Assembly: GCA_963082975.1 (NCBI GenBank)
Contig: OY720345.1
Coordinates: 58,448,528 to 58,512,527 of the forward strand
Length of the DNA stretch: 64,000 nucleotides
Direction: 5' to 3'
DNA from: Labia minor
Taxonomy: Eukaryota; Arthropoda; Insecta; Dermaptera; Spongiphoridae
Of the stretch, positions 1-12,560 are shown piece by piece. Below the pieces are notes generated by a model that was not told where the DNA came from, made no database searches, and saw nothing but the letters and a program-made list of their open reading frames with translations. Position numbers and translations under genes: made by a program. Within the stretch, counting starts at the first letter, position 1; each line of letters starts with the position of its first letter.

Positions 1-128
1 ATTTTTTATGTTTGTGACTACTTTCCAAATGACTAAATTTATTTCACTAAAAAGGTAATCAAAACAAAAGGTGATAATGTCCAATTAGTTGCATTTACAG
101 CAACTGAAAAAATATCAGCAAGGCCAAT

Positions 129-365
129 TTGGCTTCCAACGCCAAGCCGCCGCCTGTCACATTTTTCCACAATGCCACTGTCAATGTGGTGAATATTATC
201 AAACCCCTTGGCAGTGATTTTTCAATACGAAAAATTACTAATTCCAAAAAGGCTGTGTTCAATACAAAGAACATAGACTTGTTTGTAAAAGCCAAAGAGA
301 CGTTAAAGAAGAACAAGGTGAATTATTTCATATTCACCCCAAAGGAAGGGAAATCCAATTCCTTC
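129..365 (+). pseudogene. Jockey-type LINE ORF1 (gag) fragment, pre-zinc-knuckle domain
   Basis: The open frame reads PPPVTFFHN, then an alternating pattern ending FTPKEGKSNSF. This resembles the RRM-like domain that precedes the CCHC knuckles in ORF1 of jockey-clade LINEs, an RNA-binding nucleocapsid-like protein. No zinc knuckles follow. The frame runs instead into a 34-bp terminus of another repeat (369-402), so the gag homology is cut at about 366. No start context or ORF2 is present. The family call rests on pattern similarity, including to the better preserved gag at 43802-44209. Confidence 0.5.
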
Positions 366-368
366 TTA

Positions 369-402
369 ACAATACCTCCCTTACTATCGTCGGTCGGTAA
401 AA
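369..402 (+). repeat. Isolated terminus of dispersed repeat F-A
   Basis: The sequence ending CGTCGGTCGGTAAA matches the right-hand end of the two long copies at 57388-58017 and 58155-58808 over about 34 bp, including the preceding CAATACCTCCCTTAC. Only this end is present, fused to the jockey gag fragment on its left. Confidence 0.7.
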
Positions 403-639
403 AGGGCCTCGCCTCCAATACAGTGATGGTTATGTTTTGAAATCAAATAGTTTGGAGAGATAATTTGAGAGAATGTTTCCAGTTTGTTTCCAGTTTGAGG
501 AATAGTGTGTATTTTAACAGTTCAAGCAGTCAAAAGTTATTTTTTAATTTTCAAAAATCTCTTATCTGATATTGTAGAGAGGATGAATTAGTTAAAACTA
601 CAAAGATCTATGAGAGTTCTCACAGTAAAAGAACTCACT

Positions 640-805
640 TCTCGATTTGGATGTGGATTGTCTTCGTTCTAAAAGAGAATGTAAACGATTATTTAGAAAT
701 TACGATAGAAGAATTCAATAGAGAATACCAGGAAGCTAGGAAAAGATATAGAGACTTAATCAAAAACAAGAGGAACGATTATCAAGTAGTCTTTGGAAAA
801 ATATA
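640..805 (+). pseudogene. Non-LTR retrotransposon fragment, endonuclease-RT linker
   Basis: Two overlapping frames together show a basic helical stretch with words such as LDVLRSKRECKRLFRN and then EEFNREYQEARKRYRDLIK. This is typical of the linker between endonuclease and reverse transcriptase in R1/jockey-clade LINEs, where arginine-rich helices precede the RT. At least one frameshift separates the parts, and a stop follows at 805. No flanking domain survives. Confidence 0.45.
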
Positions 806-2660
806 ACATTTTGTTATGTGGCTTGTTAGAGTGTGAATACATCTAGACCACCTACATTTGTCAACTGTGTGGTATGACTGTTTGAAAAAACTAAAGATAA
901 TTATGGTTTTAACCAATTTGAAAAGAACGCGACGATTTAAAGCCGAACCTCTTATAACTGTGCAAACATTGAGAAGCATTATATAAGTATATTTAATGCA
1001 ATTGTTAGACATACTTTGATTAATACTATAAACTGCCTTTTTGTCCCGAAAAAAAATTATGTAAAAAATATCTCGTAAATATCTTCAATTAAGTCCTTTC
1101 CAAATTAATTCTTGTATTCAACTTCAACCGCAAACTTTACTCAGCTGAATGAATAAACTATATCTTTATGTCTTTATTTTATCTTATTTTTAATACTAAT
1201 AATGCTGAAAATGATTAATTCCTCTCTTTAAAATCACTTATTGATTGATTGTATATTTATTTTAAGATTCCTAATTTATATGAATACAATATTTTTTTCC
1301 AAAGTTGTAGCTCAGAATGTTTCTCGATAAAGAATTTATAATTCATATTAATGTTTCTATTTAAAAGCGGAAATAATAAAGCTTTATAATCAAAATGTCA
1401 ATAAACTTCAAGTAAATGCGATTAGCGAAATGGTTAAGGTTATTTTTGTACTCGACCATCATTCGCTTTGCCGGAAAATAGGGTTCTATGATAATGATAA
1501 TAAAAGCTAATGATTGTTACTTTTGACCTATATTATTAATAGCAATATGAAGATATATTGAACAACATACATTAAACATTAAACAATAATGCTTTGTGGA
1601 CAATTCCAGAGATAACATTTAATATTATACCCTTCAAGGTTATTCAACTCTATTTAGTCAACAAATTGAAAATATTTATGATATATTTTTCTTTTATCAA
1701 AAACTTTTTTTTTAATTTTTAATTATAAACGGTTAAATTAAATTTACTTTGGTATATCAATTTCTGTCTGTAGACCGACCTACAGTTCAACTAACATATT
1801 TATCAAACTGTCATTATTCTGAGCTTCTTTAATCCAATTCCTAATATTTACTTATATATTGCCTCTCTCTTGGTCTAACCACCAGTCGTTTCCAAACTGG
1901 TTCGTTTCCCTATAAACAAAATATAGCGATAACCTTTCCTTGGGTCAGACTCATCTTATTGTTCATCTTTATCATGTTTAGAGATCACTATATCCTTGTT
2001 CCGCATCTCTGCTATTAATTACAAAATGGTTTAGTACAATAACTTTTAAATTCTGAAGTAGAATAAAGATTGTGGAAATTTTCACTTTACAAAGTAACTT
2101 TCAATATAAAATAAATTTTTGTTTTATTTGAATGTATTTTATAAATTTCATTTAAAATTAAACTTAGATTATAATATAGATAATATACAATGTGTATCCT
2201 TTGTGCATCCACGTCTCTCCTTCACCGACTCCCAAAACTTATCAGTTCCTTCCTCTCACTTCAATTGTCCAGCTCCGTCTACTCTTGCCTCGCTTACTAT
2301 TCTCTGCCAAAGGTCACCTTCTCTTTATTTTGGGAAAAAAACTATTTTTATTTTGTTACAGCACTATTGAAATTTCTGTATCTTGATTTGAAAGAGAAAA
2401 ATAAAGATAAAATAAATTCATTTTGTTCAGAATGAACCCTAATAAATATTAAATAACCAGAAAAAAGGAATTATTACATATTTTAAATTAATAGAACGAC
2501 TGCTAACTACTTTACAGATAATTCTTTGATATTGGTTTATAACTACTAGTTTAGAATTTAAATCCTGTACTTTTATTATTTCAAACTAGAATGTATTGAA
2601 CTTGGTTTGATTGACTTTTTAGTCCTATATAATTCGATAACTAAAGGTGATATTGTGGAT
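806..2660. other. AT-rich region without a recognisable gene
   Basis: I see no gene, RNA gene or clear transposon here. A less AT-rich patch at about 2190-2340 read on the minus strand contains words like WQRIVSEARVDGAGQL, which resemble the extreme C-terminus of some LINE polyproteins. This is too short to call. Confidence 0.4.
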
Positions 2661-2668
2661 TTCTGCAG

Positions 2669-2809
2669 CGTCCAGGTGCGGCGGAGGCGCGGGCCACGTG
2701 GCTTGGCGCGGTGCGGCGCGGGGCCAACTGGAAATGCCTGGTGCTTACCCTGCTCATCTACGCGTGTCTCGCGGCTGTCGCCTGGTGTCGTCTCCACCAA
2801 GTGACCAAG
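2669..2809 (+). CDS. Probable host exon: TMEM151-like transmembrane protein
   Basis: A GC-rich segment in AT-rich DNA follows a TTTCTGCAG acceptor-like site and stays open for 47 codons. It encodes a basic stretch, then NWKCLVLTLLIYACLAAVAW, then CRLHQVTK: a single hydrophobic membrane span with the WKC...YxCL.AVAWC signature I associate with the first transmembrane helix of the TMEM151 family. A GT follows at 2810-2811 and is a possible donor. The frame also continues to 2989, but the later residues do not look like TMEM151. Function in the family is unknown. Other exons are not recognised in the window, so introns are long or the rest lies outside. The acceptor is not strong. An isolated exon copy is also possible. 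Confidence 0.55.
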
Positions 2810-5760
2810 GTCAGCATTGTCCGAAATTCGCTCTCGAGACACACCAACTGCGGCACTATCTGCCCGCCAGTACGTATCAGTTCGACACCCTCGCATCTCC
2901 GTCCTGCCAGCTGCCCACCGCCCTTATCTCTACTTAAAGAGCACACATGCATAAAATTTCCTTTTTTTTTTATAAAACTCAATAAATGAATTCACTCTTT
3001 CCAATTGAATAGATTTATCAACTTTTATGAAACAAACTTTTTTACCCCACGTTTTCAAAATTTGTTTTTTTCTAAATTATTAACTTTTCGATTAATTTAA
3101 AACTATCTAATGAACCTCAAAAATAAATTAAAATTTTAATTAAGCGTTCTAAAGTTCTAATAGGGATTTCATAAAGTTTGTTGATAATTTTATAGATGTG
3201 TCAAATGTCATTTATTTTTATTTTTTGAACTTTTCAAATAATTTTTACTAACCAAATGTTTCAATTTTAATTAAATTTTTTCATTATTTAGTTTAATTAG
3301 GGAATTAATTAATATATAAGAGAATTAATTAATTAATTAATTAATCTCTTTGGGAAATTTTTGATTATTCCATTAAAATGCAATGTATGCTCCTTGGGAG
3401 GAAAATGCACCCAGCCAATGCAACTTGCAGACAAACCATCCGGTTCCACCAACGGCTGTCTTCTTGCGTCGAGCTTCCTCCAGCACTCGCACTCCACCAC
3501 CCTTTCCCACCCCTCATCTCAAATGACAGTGATAAAAGAAAATAACAAAACAATTCGATACTGGCAAAAATAAAATATAGTTTTCTAAAAAGAAATTTGT
3601 CAAAGGAAATGACTTCTGGGTATAAGATCAATATTGACAAAGGTGATAAAAAAAATGATATGAGATAGATCTCATAAAGTTGAACTTTTTTATATGAGCA
3701 GCAGCAATAAGAATTTTTTTAAGACAAAAAATATATAATCATATATATATATATATATAAATATGATATGAATGTAAATTTTATAGATATGGTTATCAAA
3801 GAATTTTCTAATGAAAACGTTACGGAAATCATCCAGTTTTAATAGTCATAAATGAATATTTTCATATCAGTCTTCAACTAGAAGCAATAAAACAGACAAA
3901 GCCTTATCTCTATTAACATAGAAGTTTCCCTTAATTTTCTGTTCTCTAACTACTTTTATACTAACATAATTAATCCCGTTCTCGATTATTATTATTCTAA
4001 TATTTTATATCAACAAAATGATTAAAGGAACCAAGTCAAAGCAAACTTCATTTCTTCCACAGGTTCCTTTATATTGAACGGATGAACTCGGAAAAAATAA
4101 CATCGGGTGACTTCACACAATCTCTAAGGGCTTATAGCATTCTTTAAAGTAAAAACAAACTTCCCTATCAAGAACAAATATTTACTAGAGAATTTCAAAC
4201 TTTTAATGAAAAAAAAGCTTTTCTCTCATAGATCATAATCAAATTTAATAATGTGAAAAACGTGAAATGTTAAAGCTCTAGATTTATAAAAAATTAATGT
4301 TTATGAGTGTGTATGTGTGAAGTTTTACAATAGAATAGTAATCTATACGAAGAAACAGATTTTAATAAAATTTTGCATCTATACTTTTTAATTCCAGAAG
4401 ATGAATACTGTATATTTTAATCTAACAAATACAAGGGAAACCTAACCTCTCATTTTTCCAGAATGATATAAATGTCAATAAAATCCCTCTTCTGATAATT
4501 AAATCAGAATAGTAAAAAATAAATATATAAACTAAAACACACACAACTATATAAATTTCTATAATAACAATATAAACATTCACCTGTCAACACAACAATA
4601 TCGGAGCTGTCAACCTTATGTCAGAAAATACTAAAAACACTACATAAACAAAAATCGTTATTTAATTATATTCTATTATCTTCTTTATTTTTATTTTTGT
4701 TTAATTTTAATTAATAATTAATAAATCATTAATGAAAATGAATAATATAATATATGAATGGACAAATAATTGTGTTTAACAATTATATCCAAATTTAGAA
4801 AATACAATTCTTCGTATAATTGATGGGGCGAAAATAAACAAAATTTCAGATGAACGTAGAGTGTAGGGTATTATTTAAAGCATTGTATATATGAAAAATG
4901 TAGTTACGTGTAATCAATACTTTAGAAAATGAATATGGGTGAATGCCTGAAATGGTATTAATTCGAGTTCAATGTCGCCATAAAGATAAATAAATATTTA
5001 TTACTATTCTATATATATATATACATAATAAATAATCTATTTTAACAAATCGATTATTAAATAAATAATTTTTATATGAAAGAGTAATACATATAAATTT
5101 CTGACACTGAATTATAACTTTAAAAAAACAATCTTTATATATTTCAAGATATGAAAAAATAAATAAAATTAATTTTTTAAAGAATCATTAGAATTTGAGT
5201 ATATAGTTTATTAACTAATTCTTAAATGTTTAGGAGTTTAATGAGTCAAAAAGATTACCGAGATAAGAGATTTATTGATTTTATCTTAATATTCAAAGAA
5301 AATTACAATATTCATAGAACAATAAAATTAAAAAAAAATATATTTTAAGAATTTATTTTCTCTTTTGAAGTAACTTAGTAATCCATTTTTATTTTGAATA
5401 AATTATCTCACATTGAACTTTATCCATAGTCATAACGAATTTATTCCTAATAATAATTTACAAACATTTAAATTTTGATTGCTCACACACACATTCTGGT
5501 AACTCACTCTATTTCCATTAAATTTTAATCTGTTTGAACTAATACAAAATTAATCTAAAGTGATGAGTTAACCATCAGTAAACACTATTTTATTCAATAG
5601 AATAATTTTCTAGTCAATTTTTAATGGAAAAAGAAAAAAAAAAGCATTTTTGTAATTCTTTTTCTGGATAAAGAAAAGTATAAAGACACATCGATATCCT
5701 CTGAAAATGAATTCGCAGTAATTGATCTATTAGCGAGCTTACAATAAGTTTGTGCAACTA
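2810..5760. other. AT-rich intronic or intergenic DNA
   Basis: GC content stays high until about 2935 with no convincing frame, then falls. I see no gene. Landmarks are a palindromic AATT array at 3311-3345, a less AT-rich patch at 3385-3525 with no recognisable coding, and an (AT)n tract at about 3737-3760. If the upstream exon is real, this is probably intron. Confidence 0.4.
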
Positions 5761-5769
5761 AAATGAAAT

Positions 5770-5935
5770 GAAGAAACCAACCCATTTTGCACATAGTTTT
5801 TTGAAACACAAATTAATATTGCTCACGGTGCCCAATGAAATGTCTAAAGCCTTTGTTAAATCTGTTTCAGTCAAACGACGGTCTTCCAATACCATATCTT
5901 ATCGCTCCGCTAACTTATTGAACTATATAGTATAT
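5770..5935 (-). pseudogene. Mariner-type transposase fragment (HTH region)
   Basis: On the minus strand the frame reads VLEDRRLTETDLTKALDIS, then LGTVSNI, then KKLCAKWVGF before a stop. This matches the second helix-turn-helix and linker of mariner transposases, typically D.RLT..E.A..L.IS.G.V..I....L...K.CA.WVP. The DDD catalytic region is not recognisable downstream. It is a decayed DNA-transposon piece next to a LINE fragment on the same strand. Confidence 0.7.
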
Positions 5936-6089
5936 ATAAAACATTTAAAAATTCTCATACTTATTGTCAAGCCCCGCAACCCACATGCAGGAAGGTTTAT
6001 CAAGTCAAATATAGTCATATTAGTCCCTTAATTCAATTCAAGATTCCTGAGTTGTTGCTAATAAGATGATATGTCAGGTATACTAGCAA

Positions 6090-6600
6090 ATTTCCATCTT
6101 AGATCACATAAAAACCTTTTAAACACGCCCTCCAATATTGTTATTGTCACGATTACGATTCCAGATAACCGAATAATGTTCTATATATTGACGTACCACT
6201 GCCTTAAATAGAAAGGCCGAGGTTAATAAAGAATTTACAAAGCTAAAGAACCAAAGCCAAGGTGAATAGTTTATTCAACATGTCAACAAAATCAGAGTTT
6301 GATGTCAAATGTACCTCTAAATCCTCAGACCGCGAGGACTCGTCTATTCAAAATCTATATCGAGAACAAGAGGTCTTCCTGAAGTACGTCATCTAAATTT
6401 AGAGGAAGAATCCAAATCCTCTAAACTTTCCCAATTGAGCTATGAAATATAGAATAGTCCTCTTGACATACAATATGCTTCTCATCATCGGTAAATAATA
6501 TCATTTGATATCCAACGGACTCAACTATATAAAAATTAAAAAAAAACCAGGGTGCTCAACTTTGAACTTTGAGGCACACCTAGAACATAATCTTCGAAAG
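6090..6600 (-). pseudogene. LINE reverse transcriptase fragment (palm to C-terminus)
   Basis: On the minus strand, broken frames give GVPQSSKLSTLVFFNFYI (RT motif B region), then LFTDDEKHIV (the catalytic FADD box with A to T), and finally LFKAVVRQYIEHYSVIWNRN, the post-RT region common to jockey/CR1-type LINEs. Several frameshifts and stops are present. It ends near 6090 without a visible poly(A). Confidence 0.7.
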
Positions 6601-8638
6601 TAAATTTAATTCTATTGTAGATCATATATATAATCAAAGGGAATAATTTATCTTGTGTGATCTGTATCCTATTGTGTGAAGTCATTCATGTTTTATAGGT
6701 AAGAATAATAATAATAACAATAATAATTTATAATAATAGAAAAAATGATTAAAATATATTTAAAGTTCCAATCATTGAAAATTATTAATATATTTTTTTT
6801 TCTCTGAAAGAAAATTACAGAATAGAAAAATAACTATTAATAATAATAAATTGTAATTAGTTCCATTTTTACAGTGGAAAATATCATTACCTCGTATGAG
6901 ATTTCTTTTTTATTCATTAGGACGTTTCAAATGATGATAATTAAAATTGATTTATTATAATATATGATTAAAATCATTATTAATAAAATCAAATTTAATT
7001 AATATTATGATGAAAAAACTATTATGGTTTCAATTATAGATTAAATTGATTGAATTTGATTATCAAAATAAATTACAAAGGATTTTATCTAATTAAAAAC
7101 AAATTACGTATAGATAAATAAAATAAAAAAATAAGTAGACAAGTAAAAAAAAAATATACATATCATTTTATTTTTCGTTTTAAGTAATATCAATCAATCA
7201 CTGACATTAAAAAGCTCTCTGGATCAGTCAATAAAACAAATTATAAAGATTAAAATTGAAGTAACTGAACTTAGCTTTTAATGTCGATGCATAAATTAAA
7301 GTTACAATATCAATTCTACCAAAATGATCTTAAATAATCACAAAAAATTGAACTTTTAAAAGCTCTGCGAAATTTAAGATATTGATTGATTATCTTTTTC
7401 AAAAATATATAAACTATACATAATAATCATACTTATAATTATAATAATTATATAAATTTAAATTTTTTATAGAATTGTTCAAATCTTAGTAATTAATTAA
7501 CAAATGCAGATAAAATGTTTTATCAAATTAAAATGTTAATATAGAATTAATTATAATGGAAATGTTTAAGATAAAATGAAAATAAAATTAGTACTCTAGC
7601 GATAAAGTATAATATGGAATTTAAAGAAGGTTCAACCATATCTAGTGCACGACGAAACGTATATTTTACTATCATTTGGATGATAATATCTTTTTGGAGA
7701 ACTCTATAATAATCTGTAAATTTTACAAAAATATTATAGATATATATTCTCTTCTTTTGTGGCTTATTTAGGATTTGAGGATTTGTTTATCCTCAAGCAA
7801 AATTACAATAATATAGGTATTTACAAAATTTTATAAAACAAAAAACAAAACAAAGAGAAAATAAAAAGAAATACTAAATAAATAAGAGAAATTAAATATC
7901 AATTTAAAATTTAATTTAATAAACGCGTCCTCAGTTTCAATACTGAATTTATTTTAAGGGTGTTTACCCAGTTGGACTCCTTAAATCAACGGTCTCATAT
8001 ATTTCTATAAATTAGGAGTCTTGAAAATATCTGGATCAAGTTTTCCTTTATTAGTATATTGTACAGGATCCACAGCTGTGTCGCATCTATTTTATAAGAA
8101 TTATTCTCCATTACAAAGAAAAAATCTTTAATTTGTTTGAGTTTGCACTGGTTTATGGTTTTTATTTTGTTTAGTGATCTCTTAAACTTGCACAAGAATT
8201 CTCAATCAGCACATATATTTTTATATATGGGCAATATAAGTATAGAGAATTTGATATTTATCATCTTCTCCTTTGAAATAATTTTAGTGTTTTCGTTGAG
8301 GACTGTCCATTTCACATCCATGTTTTTGTAAAGAGACAAAAATTGTCATATATAAAGTATGTAGATAACTAGCAAAATTCAAGAGTTTTCTCGTTCAATG
8401 TGAATTTTGATTTCATTAACTCAATGGTTTCGTTAATAGGGACATTCTTGAACAATGAGTCTACATCCAGGCTCATTTGTTGTGATGTTAATTTACTTTA
8501 ATAAGATATCTACCAAATGAGTGGAATTTTTGACATAAGAAAAATGAGTACCTGTATATGGTTTTAGTAATTGAGCCAGATAAATTGATGAGTTGAAAGT
8601 AACTGAATTTATTTGTATTTATATCGATATCAATATAT
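6601..8638. other. AT-rich region without a recognisable gene
   Basis: Mostly A/T runs with (AAT)n-like patches near 6705-6740. Short open frames around 8000-8330 have no recognisable domain and the composition of random AT-rich DNA. The gypsy element G1 begins at 8639. Confidence 0.4.
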
Positions 8639-9232
8639 TGACAATTAAATTATCAATGGAATAAGATAATTGACTGGGTCGGGACTTCGGATTAGCCACG
8701 GGTGAAGAATAAACGAGGTATCTTTTATATAAAGAAATGAATATATTTGAAAATGAAATATAGCAAATACAATGATAATTACAAATAGTGAAACGGATAA
8801 TAGGAGATTGAAACGGTTAAAGAATACGGAAGTACAAATAGAACGGAGAATCGGTGCGTCGGGTTGAATAGTGTATCGGAATCAGGAAAGTAATCTGGTA
8901 ATAGGCAAGCAAAGGTCGTTATCGTGAGAGTAATCAGGTATCCGGTAAGCAAGGTCGGTATTGAGAGAATAATCAGGTATCAGGTAAGCAAGATCGGTAT
9001 TGAGAGAAACGGTGAATATCGGAATAGCGTGGTCGGTAACGTGGAGGCGGGTAAACGGAATATGAACGGAGCGGAGTTGTGTCTCGAACGGAAGCTAAGC
9101 ACACAAGGACGAGCGTTGGCCGGGCACACATCCGTTTCAGGGGAAAAGATATAAGAAAGAAGAGAGTGCATGTCTCCGCCTAGCGCTCGGTGCACCGCTC
9201 GGCTGCCAGAGGCGCTGGGGGTGCCGCTAACA
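8639..9232 (-). repeat. G1 3' LTR (594 bp)
   Basis: Collinear with 21687-22400 from TG(A/G)CAATTAAATTATC to GCCGCTAACA. It contains two copies of a 39-bp internal unit (about 8933-9010) where the other LTR has four, and it lacks two short stretches present there. Confidence 0.92.
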
Positions 9233-9272
9233 GTTGGCCATCCTGCGTTGTCGACGTCCTCGTCGACACGGC

Positions 9273-10637
9273 TCAATGTAATGTAACCACAACAAATGGT
9301 CCCTGGAAAGGGGGCAACCCCTTTTTCCTCTCGCCCGAAGCAGCATGAACGGCGGGTATGACTACAATTTCGCCCTCCTCGTACCTCGGGGCGAGACGTC
9401 GGTGACGGTCGTGGCGGTTCTTAGAGAGCTGCTGGCTGATGCCGCCTCGGTGACGGGCAATGACTCGAGATTCAGCTAAATCGAGCCACTCCACCTTGAC
9501 GACGTCGTCCAATAGGCGGCGGTATGGTCCCGTGGAAAAATGCGGCTGATGAATCCGGTTGTCTTGCTCACTTGAGCATTCATATCCCGTGTGATGACAG
9601 GTAACAATTTTCCCCAGTCGCGTCGTCCGTCGTCCTTCGTGGCTAGGGCGATGCTGGCTAGAAGAGTGCGGTTGGTCCGTTCCACCTGGCCGTTCGCCCG
9701 CGGGTGTCGGGGCGAGGTTAGGTGATGACGAATCCCATGACGAATGGAAAACTCGGAGAAAGTTTTTGAAGTAAAAGCGGTCCCTTGATCGGTGACGAGG
9801 TGGTTCGAGAATCAGATGCTCGAGGCTTCGGATCACCAACCGGGCACAGGTTGACGTGACAGGAAACGTGTGGACAAATTTAGTGAGGTTGTCCACCACG
9901 ACTAAGATGTGCTCGTAGCCTCGTGGTGTCTTCGGAAATGGTCCAAGATGATCCATGTGAATCACCTCGTACGGTCGGCGACCCGCTGGAATCGGATGCA
10001 GCAGTCCGGGTTGCTTCCCTGTGAACTTTTTAGTGTAAAGACATTCGAAACAGGACTTTATATGGAAACGGAAGTATTTTCGGTAAGAAGGAAACCAGAA
10101 GGAGCATAGGAAAGAGTGTACGGATCGGTCAAGGCCGGGGTGCCCAGCTAAATCATGATATTTAACGACTAAGGCTTTTCTCATTGATTTAGGGACGACA
10201 TATAGAAGACGTTCACCTTTCGGTGTGGCGTGTACGCGGAGAAGAGTATTATTAACAATTCTAAAGTTTTTCCACTCAGGTGGAGGGTTATCGGGGTCAA
10301 TTTGGAGTTGACGAATGATTCCCTTCAACTCTGGGTCAGCGTGTTGCATGAACAAAGACAATTTTTCCTCACTGATCGCCACCAAGAAACGCATCAGTTC
10401 GATATCAGTTCGATCCTCGACCGGAGCTCGCGAAAGTGCGTCAACGTGGTCCATCGTTCTCCCGGGTCGGTGTCGGACCTCGAAATCGAAATCCTGGAGA
10501 AGGATGAACCAACGCCCTAACTGTGAGACAGAATGTTTAAACTGGTGTAAATATGTGATCGCCTGACAGTCCGTTCGAACCGTGAACCGGAGGCCCTGAA
10601 GAAAAGTGCGCAGGCGATCTAAGACCCACAATAGCAA
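9273..10637 (-). pseudogene. G1 pol C-terminal part: RNase H and integrase
   Basis: The frame opens inside RNase H (VLDRLRTFLQGLRFTVRTDC). It continues through a zinc-binding H2C2 region (KYHDLAGHPG, then CFECLYTKKF) to the integrase core (HMDHLGPFPKTPRGYEH, first aspartate present). About 9500-9790 has slipped frame. The expected segment with MERTNRTLLASIALATKD is in another frame at 9476-9685, while the ends rejoin the main frame, so two compensating indels are present. The C-terminus includes LAPRYEEGEIVV and FQGPFVV, like the tail of gypsy integrases. The 5' side is cut at 10637 by the inserted R2-R1 block, and the missing half resumes at 18608. Confidence 0.9.
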
Positions 10638-11259
10638 AGGTATTCAGAGTATAGTTGACGAAACGCCGCGTTCCTAGATACCCGTGGGACACACCGCTGG
10701 CACGTTTCACTCGAAAAGAATCTGCGAGAACTTTGACTTCTACTATCCAGACTATTGAACCTCTGCCACCACGAAACCTTTCCTCTGCTCGTGAGCGTGA
10801 AAGTGTGAAAACCTTCACCGGGCATGTAGGGTCGCGTTCATTGAACCATATCCCGTTAATAGGAAACATGCTTTCAAATCCGGCGTGAACCACTCTAACT
10901 GTCTTTCCCATTTAACAATGGGCATGAATCGGTAGGTTGTTCTGCCGTGTTCATCCTTATCCCAGGCTTGTTGCCATTTATTTTCCAAAAACTTTTCTAG
11001 TCTTTTGTATTCAGCCTTCCTATTAAAGTCTATTTCGACTTGTTGGTTGAATACATACCCATCAATGCCTATGGATTCGTTTTTCCTAATCATGAATTTT
11101 ATCCCCTCTTTTAACATCTCCAATTCTAGAGGGGGTGCCCCCCCCAATTACTTGCATGGCAGACGTCGATGTTGTTCTACACGTTTTTACCTTATTTGTC
11201 AGCATGCTCCTGTGTAGGCTCCTAATGGACCTAATGTTTCTAGAGTTTATCCATTTAAA
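10638..11259 (-). pseudogene. R1 ORF2 C-terminal region, frameshifted
   Basis: The thumb and tail of ORF2 continue from the RT frame after a stop near 11260. The region 11150-11259 matches the R1 pattern SLHRSMLTNKVKTCRTTS. A G-run at about 11138-11152 then shifts the frame to PPLELEMLKEGIKFMIRK and LLTGYGSMNATLHAR (10815-11147). The expected C-terminal cysteine-rich region follows in shifted frames (DPTCPV, then GEGFHTFTL). The element ends at 10638. Confidence 0.75.
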
Positions 11260-12560
11260 CTATGCCACCGAGGTTGCTATTGGTAGGTATATACATTTAT
11301 AGTATATCCCTTGGATATTCTCTTTTATCCCCCAATTGTTTCTACTTATGGTTGCTATTTGTCTAGCTATCTGATGAATCCTGTCCCTTGTTTGTCTAAA
11401 GTGACTCACAAAGTTCAGGGCTTCATCTACTACCACCCCTAAGTACTTGTACTCTTTTTTGAAGCCGATTGATTGTCCATTGACTTTTACAATCGGTTTT
11501 CTAGCTAATTTACCCTTCAGGAGCAGTGCCACAGTTTTATTTGTGGCTACTGATAGTTTACAGTTCGAGCACCATTTTTCTATTTTTCCCATGGCTATTT
11601 TTCCCTTTTCCTCTAGTTCTAATCTGCTATTTCCTAAAATGACGATTGCCAGGTCGTCCGCGTAGGCTGTTGCGAAAATTTTATTTTCCCTCTCTATCTC
11701 AGCATATTCATCCAAGAGGCTATCCATTACCCAGTTCCAAGCAAGTGGACCTAGGATGGACCCTTGTGGGCAGCCCCTCTTCATGAATCTACTTACTGTT
11801 TGATCACCATTTCTGATAATCATTTCCCTATTGGTAAAATATTTAATCATTATATTTACCAGTGTGCTCGAGCATCTAGCTTTTATTACTCTTTCAAGGA
11901 TCGACGTCCACCATATATTATCAAATGCGCCTTTGATGTCGACGAATATGCACATAGCATATTTGTCTGAGCTGTTTCTGGCAATTTCTAACGTCCTATT
12001 TATAGCATCCTGCGTGGAGCAGTTGCTCTTGAAACCCATTTGTCTATTGTTTTCCATCCCCTCCTCTTTATAGCTATTGTTGATTCGACTAGCTATAATT
12101 TTTTCATAAATTTTGCCCATTACCGGGAGCAATGCAATCGGCCTATATGAGTTTAATTCCCTTTTATCCTTATCTAAACCCTTCAGCAGAATTTTAAGAT
12201 CTGCTATTTTCCATGCATTTGGAAATGCATGTTCCCTAAGGCAATTATTATAGAGTCCTAATAAGATATCCTTTCTGTTCTCCCAGACCTTTATGATAAC
12301 CTCCAAGCTAAGGTTATCCAGTCCGGGGGCTTTTTTCTTTTTACTCGAGTAGAGAGCTGTTTCAATTTCATTTGGAGAGATGTCGCACTCTACATTGCTA
12401 TTATCATATGCTAGTACCGCATTCTCTCTTTCCCTATCTGCTTGGCTAAGGTCCTCCAGTATCAGGTCTGGGACCATTTTACTGAGGAATTTTTCCCCGG
12501 CGTCCGCCCATGAGGTTGTTCCCTCAACCCCTTTATGGTTTGCTGCCCAATTAGCTTGTT
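11260..12560 (-). pseudogene. R1 ORF2 reverse transcriptase domain
   Basis: The frame includes KKKAPGLDNLSLEVI, NSYRPIALLPVMGKIYEKII, CIFVDIKGAFDNIWW (motif A), [19 protein letters not shown] (motif B) and ATAYADDLAIV (motif C, catalytic YADD), then the thumb. All core RT motifs are intact. It is out of frame with the upstream endonuclease. The shift lies at about 12520-12560, where both frames read through the same linker region. The enzyme would copy element RNA at the nicked target. Confidence 0.92.

Noticed and set aside
129..440. Full 103-codon frame as a gene
   Set aside because: Its second part (after about 366) is the end of repeat F-A. Only the first part shows jockey gag similarity.
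3361..3640. Opposite-strand frames of 70-91 codons as a second host exon
   Set aside because: Neither shows TMEM151 features or any known motif.
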